Assembly (NCBI RefSeq): GCF_019312585.1
Contig: NZ_JAHWDP010000003.1
Coordinates: 124,001 to 188,000, forward strand
DNA length: 64,000 bases
Direction of reading: 5' to 3'
DNA from: Halomarinibacterium sedimenti
GTDB taxonomy: Bacteria; Bacteroidota; Bacteroidia; Flavobacteriales; Flavobacteriaceae
Positions 35,625 through 44,606 of this stretch are shown here, in pieces. The position numbers were made by a program, and so were the translations under genes. The notes beneath the pieces are model-generated. The model did not search any database, was not told the origin of the DNA, and saw only the letters and a list, made by a program, of their open reading frames with translations. How positions within the stretch are numbered: position 1 is the stretch's first letter; each line of letters opens with the position of its first letter.

Positions 35625-36890
35625 TTATTCTCCCATTGCCGCAGCAACTGCCGCAGATAGGCGTTTATAGGTTCCGTTTTCTAATCGTTCTCTAATAGCA
35701 GAAAAGGCATCTAAAGTTTCATTAATGTCTTCCAGAGTATGAGATGCGGTAGGGATTAAACGCAATAAGATTAACCCTTTAGGAATCACCGGATAAACAA
35801 CAATAGAGCAGAAGATTCCGTGATTTTCACGTAAATCTTTTACCAACGCCATGGCTTCTGGAATACTTCCTTTTAAATAGACCGGAGTTACACAACTTTG
35901 TGTAGTTCCTAAGTCAAATCCACGTTCGCGTAATCCGCCTTGTAGCGCATTTACGTTCTCCCAAAGCTTGTTTTTAAGCTCTGGCATGGTACGTATCATA
36001 TCTAGACGTTTCAATGCACCTTCCACCAATTGCATTTGCAATGATTTGGCAAACATTTGAGAACGTAGGTTGTATTTTAAGTAATTGATGATTTCTTCAT
36101 CGGCAGCAATAAATGCACCTGTACTTGCCATAGACTTAGCAAAGGTGGCAAAATACACATCGATATCGTCTTGCACTCCTTGCTCCTCACCTGCTCCAGC
36201 ACCTGTTTTACCAAGAGTTCCAAAACCGTGGGCGTCATCCACAAACAGTCTAAAATTGAATTTTTTCTTCAGCGCAACGATTTCTTTTAGTTTTCCTTGC
36301 TCACCACGCATACCAAAAACACCTTCAGAAATTAAAAGAATTCCCCCGCCTGTTTTTTCAGCTACTTTTTCGGCACGTCTTAAGTTTTTCTCAATGCTTT
36401 CCATATCGTTGTGCTTATAGGTGAAACGCTGACCTAAATGCAAACGTACTCCGTCTATAATACATGCATGTGCATCTACATCATACACAATTACATCATC
36501 TTTAGATACCAAGGCATCGATGGTAGAAACCATTCCCTGATATCCAAAGTTTAACAGATAAGCTGCTTCTTTTTGAACAAATGCCGCTAACTCTCTTTGA
36601 AGTTTTTCGTGAAGGTCTGTGTGACCGCTCATCATTCGGGCTCCCATTGGGTATGCCGAACCATATTTTACGCCAGCTTCGGCATCTACCTTTCGTACTT
36701 CCGGGTGGTTTGCTAGCCCTAAGTAATCATTGATACTCCAAGTGATTACTTCCTTCCCTTGGAATTTCATTCGGTTAGAAATTTCACCTTCCAATTTTGG
36801 GAATACAAAGTAGCCTTCCGCTTGTTCGGCCCATTTTCCTAATGGTCCTTTGTCTTTATAAATTTTGTCGAATAAATCTTTCATCAACAT
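35625..36890 (-). CDS. Alpha-oxoamine synthase, likely cysteate/serine fatty acyltransferase
   Basis: A 421-residue PLP enzyme of fold type I that condenses an amino acid with an acyl thioester, with loss of CO2. PLP Lys252 is in FATFAKSMASTGAF, the Asp-His pair in FVDDAHGFG, and the stacking His in DVDAHACIIDG. Possible activities are glycine C-acetyltransferase, serine palmitoyltransferase or cysteate fatty acyltransferase. In gliding Bacteroidota, homologues make the capnine base of sulfonolipids; the adjacent cysteine-synthase-like gene makes that the favoured reading. Its own -7 box (36911-36918) and a terminator upstream show it is a separate transcription unit from that gene. Long alanine-rich C terminus. 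Confidence 0.85.
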   Translation of the reverse strand: MLMKDLFDKIYKDKGPLGKWAEQAEGYFVFPKLEGEISNRMKFQGKEVITWSINDYLGLANHPEVRKVDAEAGVKYGSAYPMGARMMSGHTDLHEKLQRELAAFVQKEAAYLLNFGYQGMVSTIDALVSKDDVIVYDVDAHACIIDGVRLHLGQRFTYKHNDMESIEKNLRRAEKVAEKTGGGILLISEGVFGMRGEQGKLKEIVALKKKFNFRLFVDDAHGFGTLGKTGAGAGEEQGVQDDIDVYFATFAKSMASTGAFIAADEEIINYLKYNLRSQMFAKSLQMQLVEGALKRLDMIRTMPELKNKLWENVNALQGGLRERGFDLGTTQSCVTPVYLKGSIPEAMALVKDLRENHGIFCSIVVYPVIPKGLILLRLIPTASHTLEDINETLDAFSAIRERLENGTYKRLSAAVAAAMGE

Positions 36891-36910
36891 CTATAGGTTA
36901 GAATAAGTTG

Positions 36911-36918
36911 CAAAAATA
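36911..36918 (-). promoter_or_regulatory. -7 box for the alpha-oxoamine synthase gene (minus strand)
   Basis: Reads TATTTTTG on the minus strand, exact TANNTTTG, 20 bases before the ATG at 36890. Confidence 0.5.
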
Positions 36919-36970
36919 GTTATTTTCAAGATGATAGCCATATTCTTTTTCAGAAAGAAATAGGTATAAA

Positions 36971-36998
36971 AAAACCGTTACATTTCTGTAACGGTTTT
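36971..36998 (-). terminator. Terminator between the cysteine-synthase-like and oxoamine-synthase genes
   Basis: Perfect 12-bp stem AAAACCGTTACA/TGTAACGGTTTT with a 4-base loop; T run on both strands. Confidence 0.88.
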
Positions 36999-37016
36999 TG
37001 ATTATTTTCTGAATTG

Positions 37017-38051
37017 TTATTTTACATAAGTTATTGGCTTTTGTGCTTCTTTTTCAGCATCCATAAAGCCTTGTTGCTCCATCCACTCATCTTTGTAGAT
37101 TTTGCTCATATATCGAGAGCCGTGATCAGGAAAGATAACCACTACCACACTCTCATCTGTAAACATTTTTTCTTCATCAAACTGCTTTATTCCCTGCATC
37201 GCTGCACCACTGGTGTACCCAAGAAATAATCCTTCTTTAGTGGCTAACTCCCGTGCTGTATGCGCACTATCTTCATCGGTCACTTTCATAAAACGATCGA
37301 TACAGTCAAAATCTGTCGCCGAAGGAATTAAGTTTTTACCCAATCCTTCAATACGGTATGGATAAATTTCGTCTTTATCCAATTCACGCGTTTCGTGATA
37401 TTTCTGAATTACAGAACCATAGGCATCTATTCCTAAAATTTGAATATTTGGGTTTTGCTCTTTTAAATACTTTGCGGTTCCAGAAATAGTACCACCCGTA
37501 CCACTACAAGCCACTAAATGCGTGATTTGCCCACCAGTTTGTTCCCAAATTTCGGGACCCGTGGAGTGATAATGAGCATCTATATTTAATTGATTAAAAT
37601 ACTGATTGATATAAATAGAGCCTGGTGTTTCTTCGTGTATTCTTTTTGCTACTTCGTAATACGATCGATGATCATCTGCAGGAACGTGTGCAGGACACAC
37701 ATGAACCTCAGCTCCCATAGCTTTTAGCATATCTATTTTATCTTCAGAAGATTTTGAAGAAACCGCTAAAATACATTTGTATCCTTTTAAAATACTAACC
37801 ATCGCAATACTGAAGCCTGTGTTTCCACTCGTGGTTTCAATGATGGTATCTCCAGGATTTAAAATTCCTTGCTTTTCAGCTTCGTTTATAATGTATAGTG
37901 CTATTCTATCTTTAGCAGAATGCCCAGGGTTAAATGCTTCTACTTTAGCGTAAAAGCTCCCTTTCATTCCTGAAGTAATGTGGTTGAGTTTTATTAATGG
38001 TGTGTTACCTATTAACTCCAACACACTCTCGTGGGCCTGAATGTTCTTCAT
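37017..38051 (-). CDS. Cysteine-synthase-family PLP enzyme, possible cysteate synthase
   Basis: A 344-residue fold-type II PLP enzyme. PLP Lys47 is in NPGHSAKDR (the family usually reads NPxxSVKDR) and the substrate loop is TTSGNTGFS. The phosphate loop is [15 protein letters not shown]. Family members are O-acetylserine sulfhydrylase, cystathionine beta-synthase and cysteate synthase. The extended C-terminal 35 residues ([22 protein letters not shown]) match the CBS-like group of Bacteroidota. The location beside the oxoamine synthase favours production of cysteate or another amino acid for sulfonolipid synthesis, but ordinary cysteine synthesis remains possible. A -7 box lies upstream at 38100-38107. 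Confidence 0.8.
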   Translation of the reverse strand: MKNIQAHESVLELIGNTPLIKLNHITSGMKGSFYAKVEAFNPGHSAKDRIALYIINEAEKQGILNPGDTIIETTSGNTGFSIAMVSILKGYKCILAVSSKSSEDKIDMLKAMGAEVHVCPAHVPADDHRSYYEVAKRIHEETPGSIYINQYFNQLNIDAHYHSTGPEIWEQTGGQITHLVACSGTGGTISGTAKYLKEQNPNIQILGIDAYGSVIQKYHETRELDKDEIYPYRIEGLGKNLIPSATDFDCIDRFMKVTDEDSAHTARELATKEGLFLGYTSGAAMQGIKQFDEEKMFTDESVVVVIFPDHGSRYMSKIYKDEWMEQQGFMDAEKEAQKPITYVK

Positions 38052-38099
38052 ATAGAAAGTTTAATTAGCTACGTGAGCGAACCCACGATTAAAACCGCA

Positions 38100-38107
38100 C
38101 AAAGTTA
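38100..38107 (-). promoter_or_regulatory. -7 box for the cysteine-synthase-like gene (minus strand)
   Basis: Reads TAACTTTG on the minus strand, exact TANNTTTG, 48 bases before the ATG at 38051. Confidence 0.45.
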
Positions 38108-38122
38108 CGGCAAAAAATTTAA

Positions 38123-40261
38123 TTACTCCTTAATTCCTTCCAAATCAAGTAAAAAAGCATAATCCATAGCGACTTCCTTAAGTGATTCAAATCGACCTGA
38201 AGCTCCCCCGTGACCAGCATCCATATTGGTTTGCAACAATAAGATATTTTCATCGGTCTTCATTTCACGAAGTTTTGCCACCCATTTTGCAGGTTCCCAA
38301 TACTGAACTTGAGAATCGTGCAACCCTGTGGTCACTAACATATTTGGATAGGCCTTCGCTTCAACATTGTCGTAGGGTGAATACGATTTCATATAATCGT
38401 AATATATTTTATCATTAGGATTTCCCCATTCGTCATATTCTCCGGTTGTTAGGGGAATACTGTCATCAAGCATAGTTGTTACCACATCTACAAAAGGAAC
38501 CGAAGCAACTACTCCATTATATAATTCAGGCGCTATATTTACCACCGCTCCCATCAACAACCCTCCAGCAGAACCTCCCATGGCATATAAATGCTTAGGC
38601 GACGTGTATTTTTCTTCAATTAAAAATTTTGAAGCATCCACAAAATCTGTAAAAGTGTTTTTCTTTTTAAGAAGCTTTCCATTTTCGTACCATGCTCTTC
38701 CTAAATATTCACTTCCACGAATATGTGCAATGGCAAATACAAAACCTCTGTCCAATAAACTTAAGCGAGTAATGGAAAAATAAGGATCTACAATGGCTCC
38801 ATAAGACCCATAACCGTAAAGCAACACTGGGTTCTTGCCATTTTGTTTCATTCCTTTTCGATACACCATCGAAATTGGAATTTTAGTCCCGTCTGCGGCT
38901 GTTGCCCACACTCTTTTCGATTCGTAATTCTCTTTTTTGAACTTTCCTCCCAATACTTCGGTTTCCTTCATCACCACTTTCTCTTTGGTTTCCATATTGA
39001 AATCGATTACCGAAGCCGGAGTGGTTAATGAGTTATAACTATACCGAAGCGTTTTTGTATCGTACTCTATATTCTGTGAAGGGTAAGCGGTATATGTTTC
39101 ACTCTTAAATGGTAAATAATAATCATCTTTTCCATCCCAACGTTTGATTCGTATTTTATTTAATCCATTGCTACGTTCACTTATTACCAAATATTCTTTG
39201 AAAATATCAATATCTTCAAGAAGCACTTCGCCACGATGTCCAATCACCTCTTCCCAATTATCCATGGTAGTTTTGTTTTGAGAAGTTTTCATTAATTTGA
39301 AATTAGTGGCATTATCTTTATTTGTGACAATGTAAAAGTCATTACCAAAATGAAAAATATTATACTCCAAGCCTTTTGTACGTGGCTGAAAGACTTTAAA
39401 AGCCCCTTCAGGCGAATCGGCATCTAAAATCTGAAACTCAGACGTTAGTGTGCTATAACTTCCTATAACGATAAACTTATGCGATTTTGTTTTATACACA
39501 TAGGTTCCAAAGGTTTCATCTTTTTCTTCAAAAACGAGTACATCTTTTTCTGGTTCTGTTCCTACGGTATGTCTATAAATTTTATCGGCTCGAAGGGTTT
39601 GTTCGTCTTTTAAAGTATAAAATAAGGTCTTGTTATCGTTTCCCCAAGTAGAGCTCCCAGTAGTATTACTGATTTCGTCTTTTAGGATCTCGCCCGTTTC
39701 TAAATTTTTAATATAAATATTGTATTGCCTACGGCTTAGGGTATCTACTCCAAAAGCTGCCCATTTATTATCTGGACTTACATTTACACCTCGCAAACTG
39801 TAATAGGCATATTCTTCTGCCATTTCATTTACGTTGAACATAATTTCCTCTTCTGCGTCCAGCGATCCTTTTTTACGAGAATGTATAGGATAATCTTTTC
39901 CAGCTTCATAACGCGTGATATAATAGTACCCATTATAGAAATAAGGCACCGAGGCATCGTCTTCCTTAATACGACCTTTCATTTCTTCAAATAAATCATT
40001 TTGAAAATCCTTTGTATGAGCCGTCATTTTATTATAGTAATCATTTTCACGCTCTAGATAATCTATCACTTCTTCATTATCACGTTCGTTTAACCAATAA
40101 TAATTATCAATACGAACATCGCCGTGAATTTCAAGATGTTTTTCCTTTTTGTCTGCTTTTGGGGGGATTATATTCATAGGTTTCTCTGAAGTTTCAGAAT
40201 TTATACACGAAGCCGCAAAAATAAGGCATATCAATAAAATAGAGGGATAAATTTTCATCAT
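38123..40261 (-). CDS. S9 family serine peptidase, oligopeptidase B-like lipoprotein
   Basis: A 712-residue exported peptidase. The signal sequence ends in the lipobox FAASC (Cys19), so it is likely anchored in a membrane. A beta-propeller domain (about 75-415) is followed by a prolyl-oligopeptidase-type hydrolase domain with LLYGYGSYGAIVDP, GGSAGGLLMG (nucleophile Ser around residue 565), LHDSQVQYWEPAKW (Asp region) and MDAGHGGASGRF (catalytic His). The DIHGDVRIDNYYWLNERD start and general order are those of protease II/oligopeptidase B, which cleaves after basic residues. It converges on nothing and is a single gene. Confidence 0.9.
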   Translation of the reverse strand: MMKIYPSILLICLIFAASCINSETSEKPMNIIPPKADKKEKHLEIHGDVRIDNYYWLNERDNEEVIDYLERENDYYNKMTAHTKDFQNDLFEEMKGRIKEDDASVPYFYNGYYYITRYEAGKDYPIHSRKKGSLDAEEEIMFNVNEMAEEYAYYSLRGVNVSPDNKWAAFGVDTLSRRQYNIYIKNLETGEILKDEISNTTGSSTWGNDNKTLFYTLKDEQTLRADKIYRHTVGTEPEKDVLVFEEKDETFGTYVYKTKSHKFIVIGSYSTLTSEFQILDADSPEGAFKVFQPRTKGLEYNIFHFGNDFYIVTNKDNATNFKLMKTSQNKTTMDNWEEVIGHRGEVLLEDIDIFKEYLVISERSNGLNKIRIKRWDGKDDYYLPFKSETYTAYPSQNIEYDTKTLRYSYNSLTTPASVIDFNMETKEKVVMKETEVLGGKFKKENYESKRVWATAADGTKIPISMVYRKGMKQNGKNPVLLYGYGSYGAIVDPYFSITRLSLLDRGFVFAIAHIRGSEYLGRAWYENGKLLKKKNTFTDFVDASKFLIEEKYTSPKHLYAMGGSAGGLLMGAVVNIAPELYNGVVASVPFVDVVTTMLDDSIPLTTGEYDEWGNPNDKIYYDYMKSYSPYDNVEAKAYPNMLVTTGLHDSQVQYWEPAKWVAKLREMKTDENILLLQTNMDAGHGGASGRFESLKEVAMDYAFLLDLEGIKE

Positions 40262-40292
40262 AAAAAGACTATGGTTTGCACTCGCAAAATAC

Positions 40293-40300
40293 TAAATTTG
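40293..40300 (+). promoter_or_regulatory. -7 box for the YbaB-like gene
   Basis: TAAATTTG, exact TANNTTTG. An open frame beginning at 40276 would overlap it, which supports the ATG at 40327. Confidence 0.5.
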
Positions 40301-40326
40301 CAGCGATAAATTTTAAACTGAAAAAT

Positions 40327-40650
40327 ATGTTTGGAGATTTAATGGGAATGATGGGAAAATTAAAAGAAACCCAAGCCAAAGTGGAAGCTACTAAAGAACG
40401 CCTTAATACTGTTTTGGTAGATGAAAAAAGTAGTGATGGACTTCTAAAGATTACCATTACGGCAAACCGGGAAATTAAAAGCATTGTCATAGATGAGGAA
40501 CTTTTAAAAGATAAAGAACAACTGGAAGATTATCTTATTCTCAATTTAAATAAAGCCATTGAAAAAGCTACAAAAATTAATGAAGCCGAAATTGCTGCGG
40601 TAGCAAAAGAAGGGATGCCAAATATTCCTGGAATGGATCTATTTAAGTAA
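40327..40650 (+). CDS. YbaB/EbfC nucleoid-associated family protein
   Basis: A 107-residue DNA-binding protein. Starting at the ATG at 40327 gives [19 protein letters not shown], the normal YbaB start; the longer frame from 40276 passes through the -7 box. The sequence continues with the conserved core [30 protein letters not shown]-like pattern and ends in [11 protein letters not shown]. Members bind DNA as dimers and influence nucleoid structure. It is usually near recR/dnaX in other phyla, but here it stands alone. Its stop touches that of the convergent thioredoxin-like gene. Confidence 0.88.
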   Translation: MFGDLMGMMGKLKETQAKVEATKERLNTVLVDEKSSDGLLKITITANREIKSIVIDEELLKDKEQLEDYLILNLNKAIEKATKINEAEIAAVAKEGMPNIPGMDLFK

Positions 40651-41100
40651 TTATTGAAGTATCTTTTCAATAAAATGGAAATGATGCGTTGTGTCTCGCA
40701 ACGGACTATACCCAGAAATGTGAGCTAACACCTTCCCTTTGTAATTGAGTCCCAGTAATTTTGGAAAGGTTTTTTCGGCATTATACTTCTCCATAACCTG
40801 TTTGTTATATTCCATTTGTGCTTCGGAAATAATATCCACTCTTCGGGGATAATCAATCATAACCAGGACCAAATTTTCTGCCTTCTGCTGGAATTCTTCA
40901 GAATTAAAGAAATCCTCTTTAAGCATTTTACAAGGAGCGCACCAATCACTTCCATTAAAGTACACCAAAATAGATTTATCCTGTTTCTTAGCAATTTTTT
41001 GAGCCTCTTCAAGATTTGTTAACCAATGAAGGGTATCTTCTTCCTGACTTAAAACCAAAATGGATGGAAAAAATAAGATAAAAAATAGAAAGTTTCTCAT
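40651..41100 (-). CDS. Secreted thioredoxin-family protein
   Basis: A 149-residue protein with a signal peptide (MRNFLFFILFFPSILVLSQ) and a thioredoxin-like fold. The active site is DWCAPCKMLKEDFF (CAPC), preceded by KQDKSILVYFNGS. It is therefore likely a periplasmic disulfide reductase or a thioredoxin-like protein of the DUF255/thiol-disulfide interchange group. The cis-Pro region is TFPKLLGLNYKGKVLAHISGY. It is a short single gene upstream of the OmpA terminator, and converges on the YbaB gene with adjacent stops. Confidence 0.85.
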   Translation of the reverse strand: MRNFLFFILFFPSILVLSQEEDTLHWLTNLEEAQKIAKKQDKSILVYFNGSDWCAPCKMLKEDFFNSEEFQQKAENLVLVMIDYPRRVDIISEAQMEYNKQVMEKYNAEKTFPKLLGLNYKGKVLAHISGYSPLRDTTHHFHFIEKILQ

Positions 41101-41150
41101 ACATTAGTTTTATTGTGTATTTAACACAATGTGTGCCAAATATCATAAAA

Positions 41151-41184
41151 AAAAGAGATTCTCAAAAATATGAGAATCTCTTTT
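41151..41184 (-). terminator. Terminator of the OmpA-family gene
   Basis: Perfect 14-bp stem AAAAGAGATTCTCA/TGAGAATCTCTTTT with a 6-base loop, just downstream of the minus-strand gene. Confidence 0.88.
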
Positions 41185-41213
41185 CAATTTTAATAATTAA
41201 TAATTGGAGATAA

Positions 41214-42317
41214 TTAATTGTTAATTAATCTGAACTCTGTTCTACGGTTTACTGCATGCTCTCTCTCTGTACAAGATACACCGTCTGCACATCTATTTTT
41301 TAATCTAGACTCACCGTATCCGTTTGCCACTAGCAAGCTTGAGTTAATTCCTTTTGTTTGAAGATAAGCAACCACAGCCTGGGCACGTCTTTCTGAAAGG
41401 TCTTGATTGGATCCGTTAGATCCTCTCGAATCTGTGTGAGAGGCTATTTCTAATTTAACCCCTGGATTTTGAGCTAAAACTGGCATTAAGCGAGTATCAA
41501 TTAGTCTTTTTGCTTCTTCGGTTAATGTAGCACTACCTAGATTCCAATTAATTGGAAGGGCTTGGTACTCTACTAAAGCACATTCAACTTCTTTCCAAGT
41601 TGTTAATCCTCCTTTAGATTGTAATACTTCTTTAGTCACAGACTTATATTCTGCAGGTACCGTTTCTTCAACTACTTGAGCATCTTTTACCATCACTGTA
41701 CGAGTAATAGTAGCATACTCTGCTGGTACTTCTTCTTCAACCACACTAGCTGGTTCTGTTACAACTCTTTTTGTATAAGATCCAGATTGCTCTGCAATAG
41801 GAGAACGATTAAATGAAGCATCGTTAGCCAAACGAGTTACAGAAACAGTTGTGTACTCTGCTGGGTACCCTTTGTAACACCAGTAGCGACAATCGTTTGG
41901 ATTTCCAGAAGCACAATCGGGTGCAGGAGCTCCTAATTCCCATTGAGCATAAGCTGGCTTTATTTCAAGGGTTTCGTTCACACTTCTAAAAGACGCTGGA
42001 TTTATACTTAATGTAGAGGCTCCTTGCTTCTTTACATAAGAAACTGTTTCAGTTCCCCATTTTTCAGGAATTACTCTAAGTCTTTTCCCTGCTTCTTTCA
42101 CCAATACTCTTTCCGTTACCGTTTCATATTCTGCTGGAATCGTACGAAGTTTTTTGTATGCTGGACGAGTCATTACTTGTACAGTTTCATTCACATATAC
42201 ATCTGGGGTGGTACAACGTACATAACATTTTCCTGGTTCTGGATTGGTAGGTAAATCTTGTGCAAATGCAAATGCAGAGATAAAGAGCGCACATGCAAAT
42301 AGGATAGTTTTTTTCAT
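41214..42317 (-). CDS. OmpA-family protein with PAEY repeats
   Basis: A 367-residue exported protein (signal peptide MKKTILFACALFISAFAFAQ). Residues about 40-240 consist of beta-strand units with a recurring pattern PAEYxxVTxxVxVK (AEYETVTERVLVKEAG, PAEYATITRTVMVKDA, PAEYKSVTKEVLQS). Two Cys pairs lie in CYVRCTT and CASGNPNDCRYWC. The C-terminal OmpA peptidoglycan-binding domain (residues about 250-367) has LEIASHTDSRGSNGSNQDLSERRAQAVVAYL. It is likely anchored to peptidoglycan in the outer membrane or periplasm. A minus-strand -7 box at 42358-42365 precedes it. Confidence 0.88.
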   Translation of the reverse strand: MKKTILFACALFISAFAFAQDLPTNPEPGKCYVRCTTPDVYVNETVQVMTRPAYKKLRTIPAEYETVTERVLVKEAGKRLRVIPEKWGTETVSYVKKQGASTLSINPASFRSVNETLEIKPAYAQWELGAPAPDCASGNPNDCRYWCYKGYPAEYTTVSVTRLANDASFNRSPIAEQSGSYTKRVVTEPASVVEEEVPAEYATITRTVMVKDAQVVEETVPAEYKSVTKEVLQSKGGLTTWKEVECALVEYQALPINWNLGSATLTEEAKRLIDTRLMPVLAQNPGVKLEIASHTDSRGSNGSNQDLSERRAQAVVAYLQTKGINSSLLVANGYGESRLKNRCADGVSCTEREHAVNRRTEFRLINN

Positions 42318-42357
42318 TTTTAATGAGGTTTTTGTGTTAATATTTAATTTGACTATT

Positions 42358-42365
42358 CAAACTTA
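42358..42365 (-). promoter_or_regulatory. -7 box for the OmpA-family gene (minus strand)
   Basis: Reads TAAGTTTG on the minus strand, exact TANNTTTG, 40 bases before the ATG at 42317. Confidence 0.45.
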
Positions 42366-42537
42366 TAACTAAATGAATGCTCACTAAAATCTCAAACTTT
42401 GGTTTTCGCTCAATCGTTTTCTAAATTCGTTAAAGAACACTTTATTTTAATTAATTGATAGTAAACAAATTACCCTACATTATTTTTTTTTCGGATATTT
42501 GTAATATCAAAATGTATAACTCTAAATCATAAAAAAT

Positions 42538-42858
42538 ATGTTTGAATTAAAGAAAAGTGGTGATAAATTTCATTTCGTTTTAAAAGCAGGAAATGGACAA
42601 GTAATTTTAACTAGCCAAATGTACGCTTCAAAAGCTTCTGCCATGAATGGTATTGAGTCTGTAAAGAAAAACTGTGGAGACGAGAAATGTTGGGAAACTA
42701 AAACAGCAAAAAATGGAAAATTCCATTTTAACTTGAAGTCAACTAATGGACAAATAGTAGGAAGTAGCCAAATGTATAAGGACGAGAGTGGAATGAAAAA
42801 CGGTATTGCTTCTGTTCAAAAAAATGCTCCAGGTGCCGATGTTAAAGAAGTAGAATAA
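42538..42858 (+). CDS. DUF1508/YegP family protein with two tandem domains
   Basis: A 106-residue soluble protein made of two copies of the DUF1508 (YegP) beta-domain. The first copy has FHFVLKAGNGQVILTSQMY and MNGIESVKKN, the second FHFNLKSTNGQIVGSSQMY and KNGIASVQKNA. YegP-type proteins are stress-associated and of unclear biochemical role. A short palindrome (GATATT-TGT-AATATC at 42494-42508) lies upstream and may be an operator. The gene ends before a bidirectional terminator. Confidence 0.88.
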   Translation: MFELKKSGDKFHFVLKAGNGQVILTSQMYASKASAMNGIESVKKNCGDEKCWETKTAKNGKFHFNLKSTNGQIVGSSQMYKDESGMKNGIASVQKNAPGADVKEVE

Positions 42859-42876
42859 TTATCAGATAATTAGTAC

Positions 42877-42905
42877 AAAAAAGCCCTTGTTTAAGGGCTT
42901 TTTTT
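42877..42905. terminator. Bidirectional terminator between convergent genes
   Basis: AAAAAAGCCCTT/AAGGGCTTTTTT stem; stops the DUF1508 gene (+) and the threonine aldolase gene (-). Confidence 0.85.
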
Positions 42906-43929
42906 ATACGTTGTAGTTTTCAAGAATACTCAAAAAGGTTTGGTGCATTTCCTCTGTATAATCGAGATGGGTAACAATGCGTAATTTCCCTTGCCCCATA
43001 GTACTAATTTTTACATTCCTTTTAAGCAAATCGTTTATAAACAAGTCTTCGGAAATAGATTCGTTTAAATAGAAAATAACAATATTGGTTTCGGTGGGTT
43101 CCACCTTTTGTACATAGTCTTGTTTTTCTAAAGTTTCAGCAATTTCGGAAGCTCTTTGGTGATCTTCTTTTAGTCGTTCTAGGTTATTATCTAAAGCAAA
43201 CAATCCTGCCGCAGCAATATATCCTATTTGGCGCATCCCTCCTCCTAATACTTTGCGAACACGCATGGCGTTTTTCATAGCTTCTCTAGTCCCAACCAAT
43301 ACCGTCCCAAGAGGTGTCCCCAATCCTTTACTAAAACATAATGAAATAGTATCAAACATAGCACCGTATTGCCTTGGATCTTCCTTTTTTTCAATAATTG
43401 CGTTCCACAATCTAGCACCGTCAAGATGGTATTTTAACCCATGTTTTACGGTAACGGCTTTAATTTCATGTAATGTTTTAAAATCATAGCAAGCACCACC
43501 CCCTTTATTGGTTGTGTTTTCCACACAAACCAATGAGGTTAACGGACTGTGATAAAAATCGGGTGGATTGATGGCTTCTTCAACTAATTTGGCGTTTAAG
43601 ATACCGCTTTTACCAGGTAGTAACTTACATGAGACACCGCTATTAAACGACGCACCGCCTCCTTCATAATTATAAACGTGCGCCCACTCGTGGCAGATTA
43701 ATTGTTCTCCTGGTTGCGTATGCAATTTTATAGCCGCTTGGTTTGCCATACTCCCCGTTGGAAAAAACAATGCTTCATCTGCACCAAACATTGCTGCAAC
43801 GCGTTGTTCCAATTCATTTACTGTGGGGTCTTCTTTGTAAACATCGTCACCAACTTTGGCGTGAAGCATAGCCTCCAACATTTCCTTTGAAGGTTTGGTA
43901 ACCGTATCACTTCGTAAATCAATCGTCAT
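42904..43929 (-). CDS. Low-specificity threonine aldolase-type PLP enzyme
   Basis: A 341-residue fold-type I PLP enzyme that cleaves L-threonine or allo-threonine to glycine and acetaldehyde. Family features are the start MTIDLRSDTVTKPSKEML, FFPTGSMANQAAIKLH, HLDGARLWNA and the PLP Lys201 in LCFSKGLGTPLG. It gives acetaldehyde and glycine in the usual threonine degradation route, or glycine supply. The name ltaE is plausible but not certain. It is 25 bases downstream of the exported protein at 43955 and may form an operon with it. Confidence 0.9.
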   Translation of the reverse strand: MTIDLRSDTVTKPSKEMLEAMLHAKVGDDVYKEDPTVNELEQRVAAMFGADEALFFPTGSMANQAAIKLHTQPGEQLICHEWAHVYNYEGGGASFNSGVSCKLLPGKSGILNAKLVEEAINPPDFYHSPLTSLVCVENTTNKGGGACYDFKTLHEIKAVTVKHGLKYHLDGARLWNAIIEKKEDPRQYGAMFDTISLCFSKGLGTPLGTVLVGTREAMKNAMRVRKVLGGGMRQIGYIAAAGLFALDNNLERLKEDHQRASEIAETLEKQDYVQKVEPTETNIVIFYLNESISEDLFINDLLKRNVKISTMGQGKLRIVTHLDYTEEMHQTFLSILENYNV

Positions 43930-43954
43930 AGAAATAAAAACAAATGATTAAAGG

Positions 43955-44563
43955 TTATTGTCTTTGAAAGCCAGCAGCCGCAATAAATGCTTTTGCTTTA
44001 TTATTGAGCCTAACAATGGCCAAAGATTGGTTGTATTCAAAATTTAAGTTATCCCCTTCAAACCTATTGGTTAAATGAAAGAGATTAAAGCTTTTTTCAA
44101 AACGTTCATCATCATTCCAAAAGGTAAAGCTTCTATAGCAAGGTTGCACGGGAGCACTAAGTTCTGGCCCGTCAGACGGATTGGAAGGCTCATAGTTTTT
44201 AACCTCATTTTCTTTAAGCTCTTCAAAGTTGTTGGATACAAACTGAAATATGCTATCATTGGAAAGCAATACTGTTCTAAACAATCCGCAATTATCAATT
44301 TTTTTCATTAACGGCCTACCATCTTCTTGCCAAAATATATAGACTTCGTAATACGTTTCTTTTGAAGTACACATTTTTCCATCAATCATAAACATTTCAA
44401 TAGTACCAGAACAATAATGCTTGGTTGTAAAAAATTGCGCTATGCCTCGTTCTTGAAGTTTTGAGGTAAATTCATTTGTTAATTCGGTAACATAGGTTTC
44501 ATCGTTTTGAGAATAACCTGAAACAGCTATAAAGAAGCTTAAAAAAAGGAGTATTGTTTTCAT
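43955..44563 (-). CDS. Secreted protein of unknown function
   Basis: A 202-residue protein with a signal peptide (MKTILLFLSFFIAVSGYSQ). The mature part has several Cys (HYCSGTIEMFMIDGKMC, IDNCGLF, QPCYRSF) that could form disulfides in the periplasm or outside, and repeated FxxFxxLxxRF-like hydrophobic segments near the end. I recognise no domain. The context is a metalloprotease gene upstream (on the same strand) and the aldolase downstream, with gaps of 43 and 25 bases, so an operon is possible. Function unknown. Confidence 0.65.
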   Translation of the reverse strand: MKTILLFLSFFIAVSGYSQNDETYVTELTNEFTSKLQERGIAQFFTTKHYCSGTIEMFMIDGKMCTSKETYYEVYIFWQEDGRPLMKKIDNCGLFRTVLLSNDSIFQFVSNNFEELKENEVKNYEPSNPSDGPELSAPVQPCYRSFTFWNDDERFEKSFNLFHLTNRFEGDNLNFEYNQSLAIVRLNNKAKAFIAAAGFQRQ

Positions 44564-44606
44564 AAGTGAGGTGTTTTCTGAATTGCTAATTTACACAAAG
44601 AAGCTT

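Noticed and set aside
41122-41140. A sigma-54 site on the minus strand before the thioredoxin-like gene (TTGGCACACATTGTG)
   Set aside because: The -12 element is not at the right spacing and reads GTGT rather than TTGC.
42494-42508. A third Rrf2 operator upstream of the DUF1508 gene (GATATT-TGT-AATATC)
   Set aside because: It shares only part of the CGGATA half-site and differs in arm sequence and spacer, so I treat it as an unrelated palindrome.
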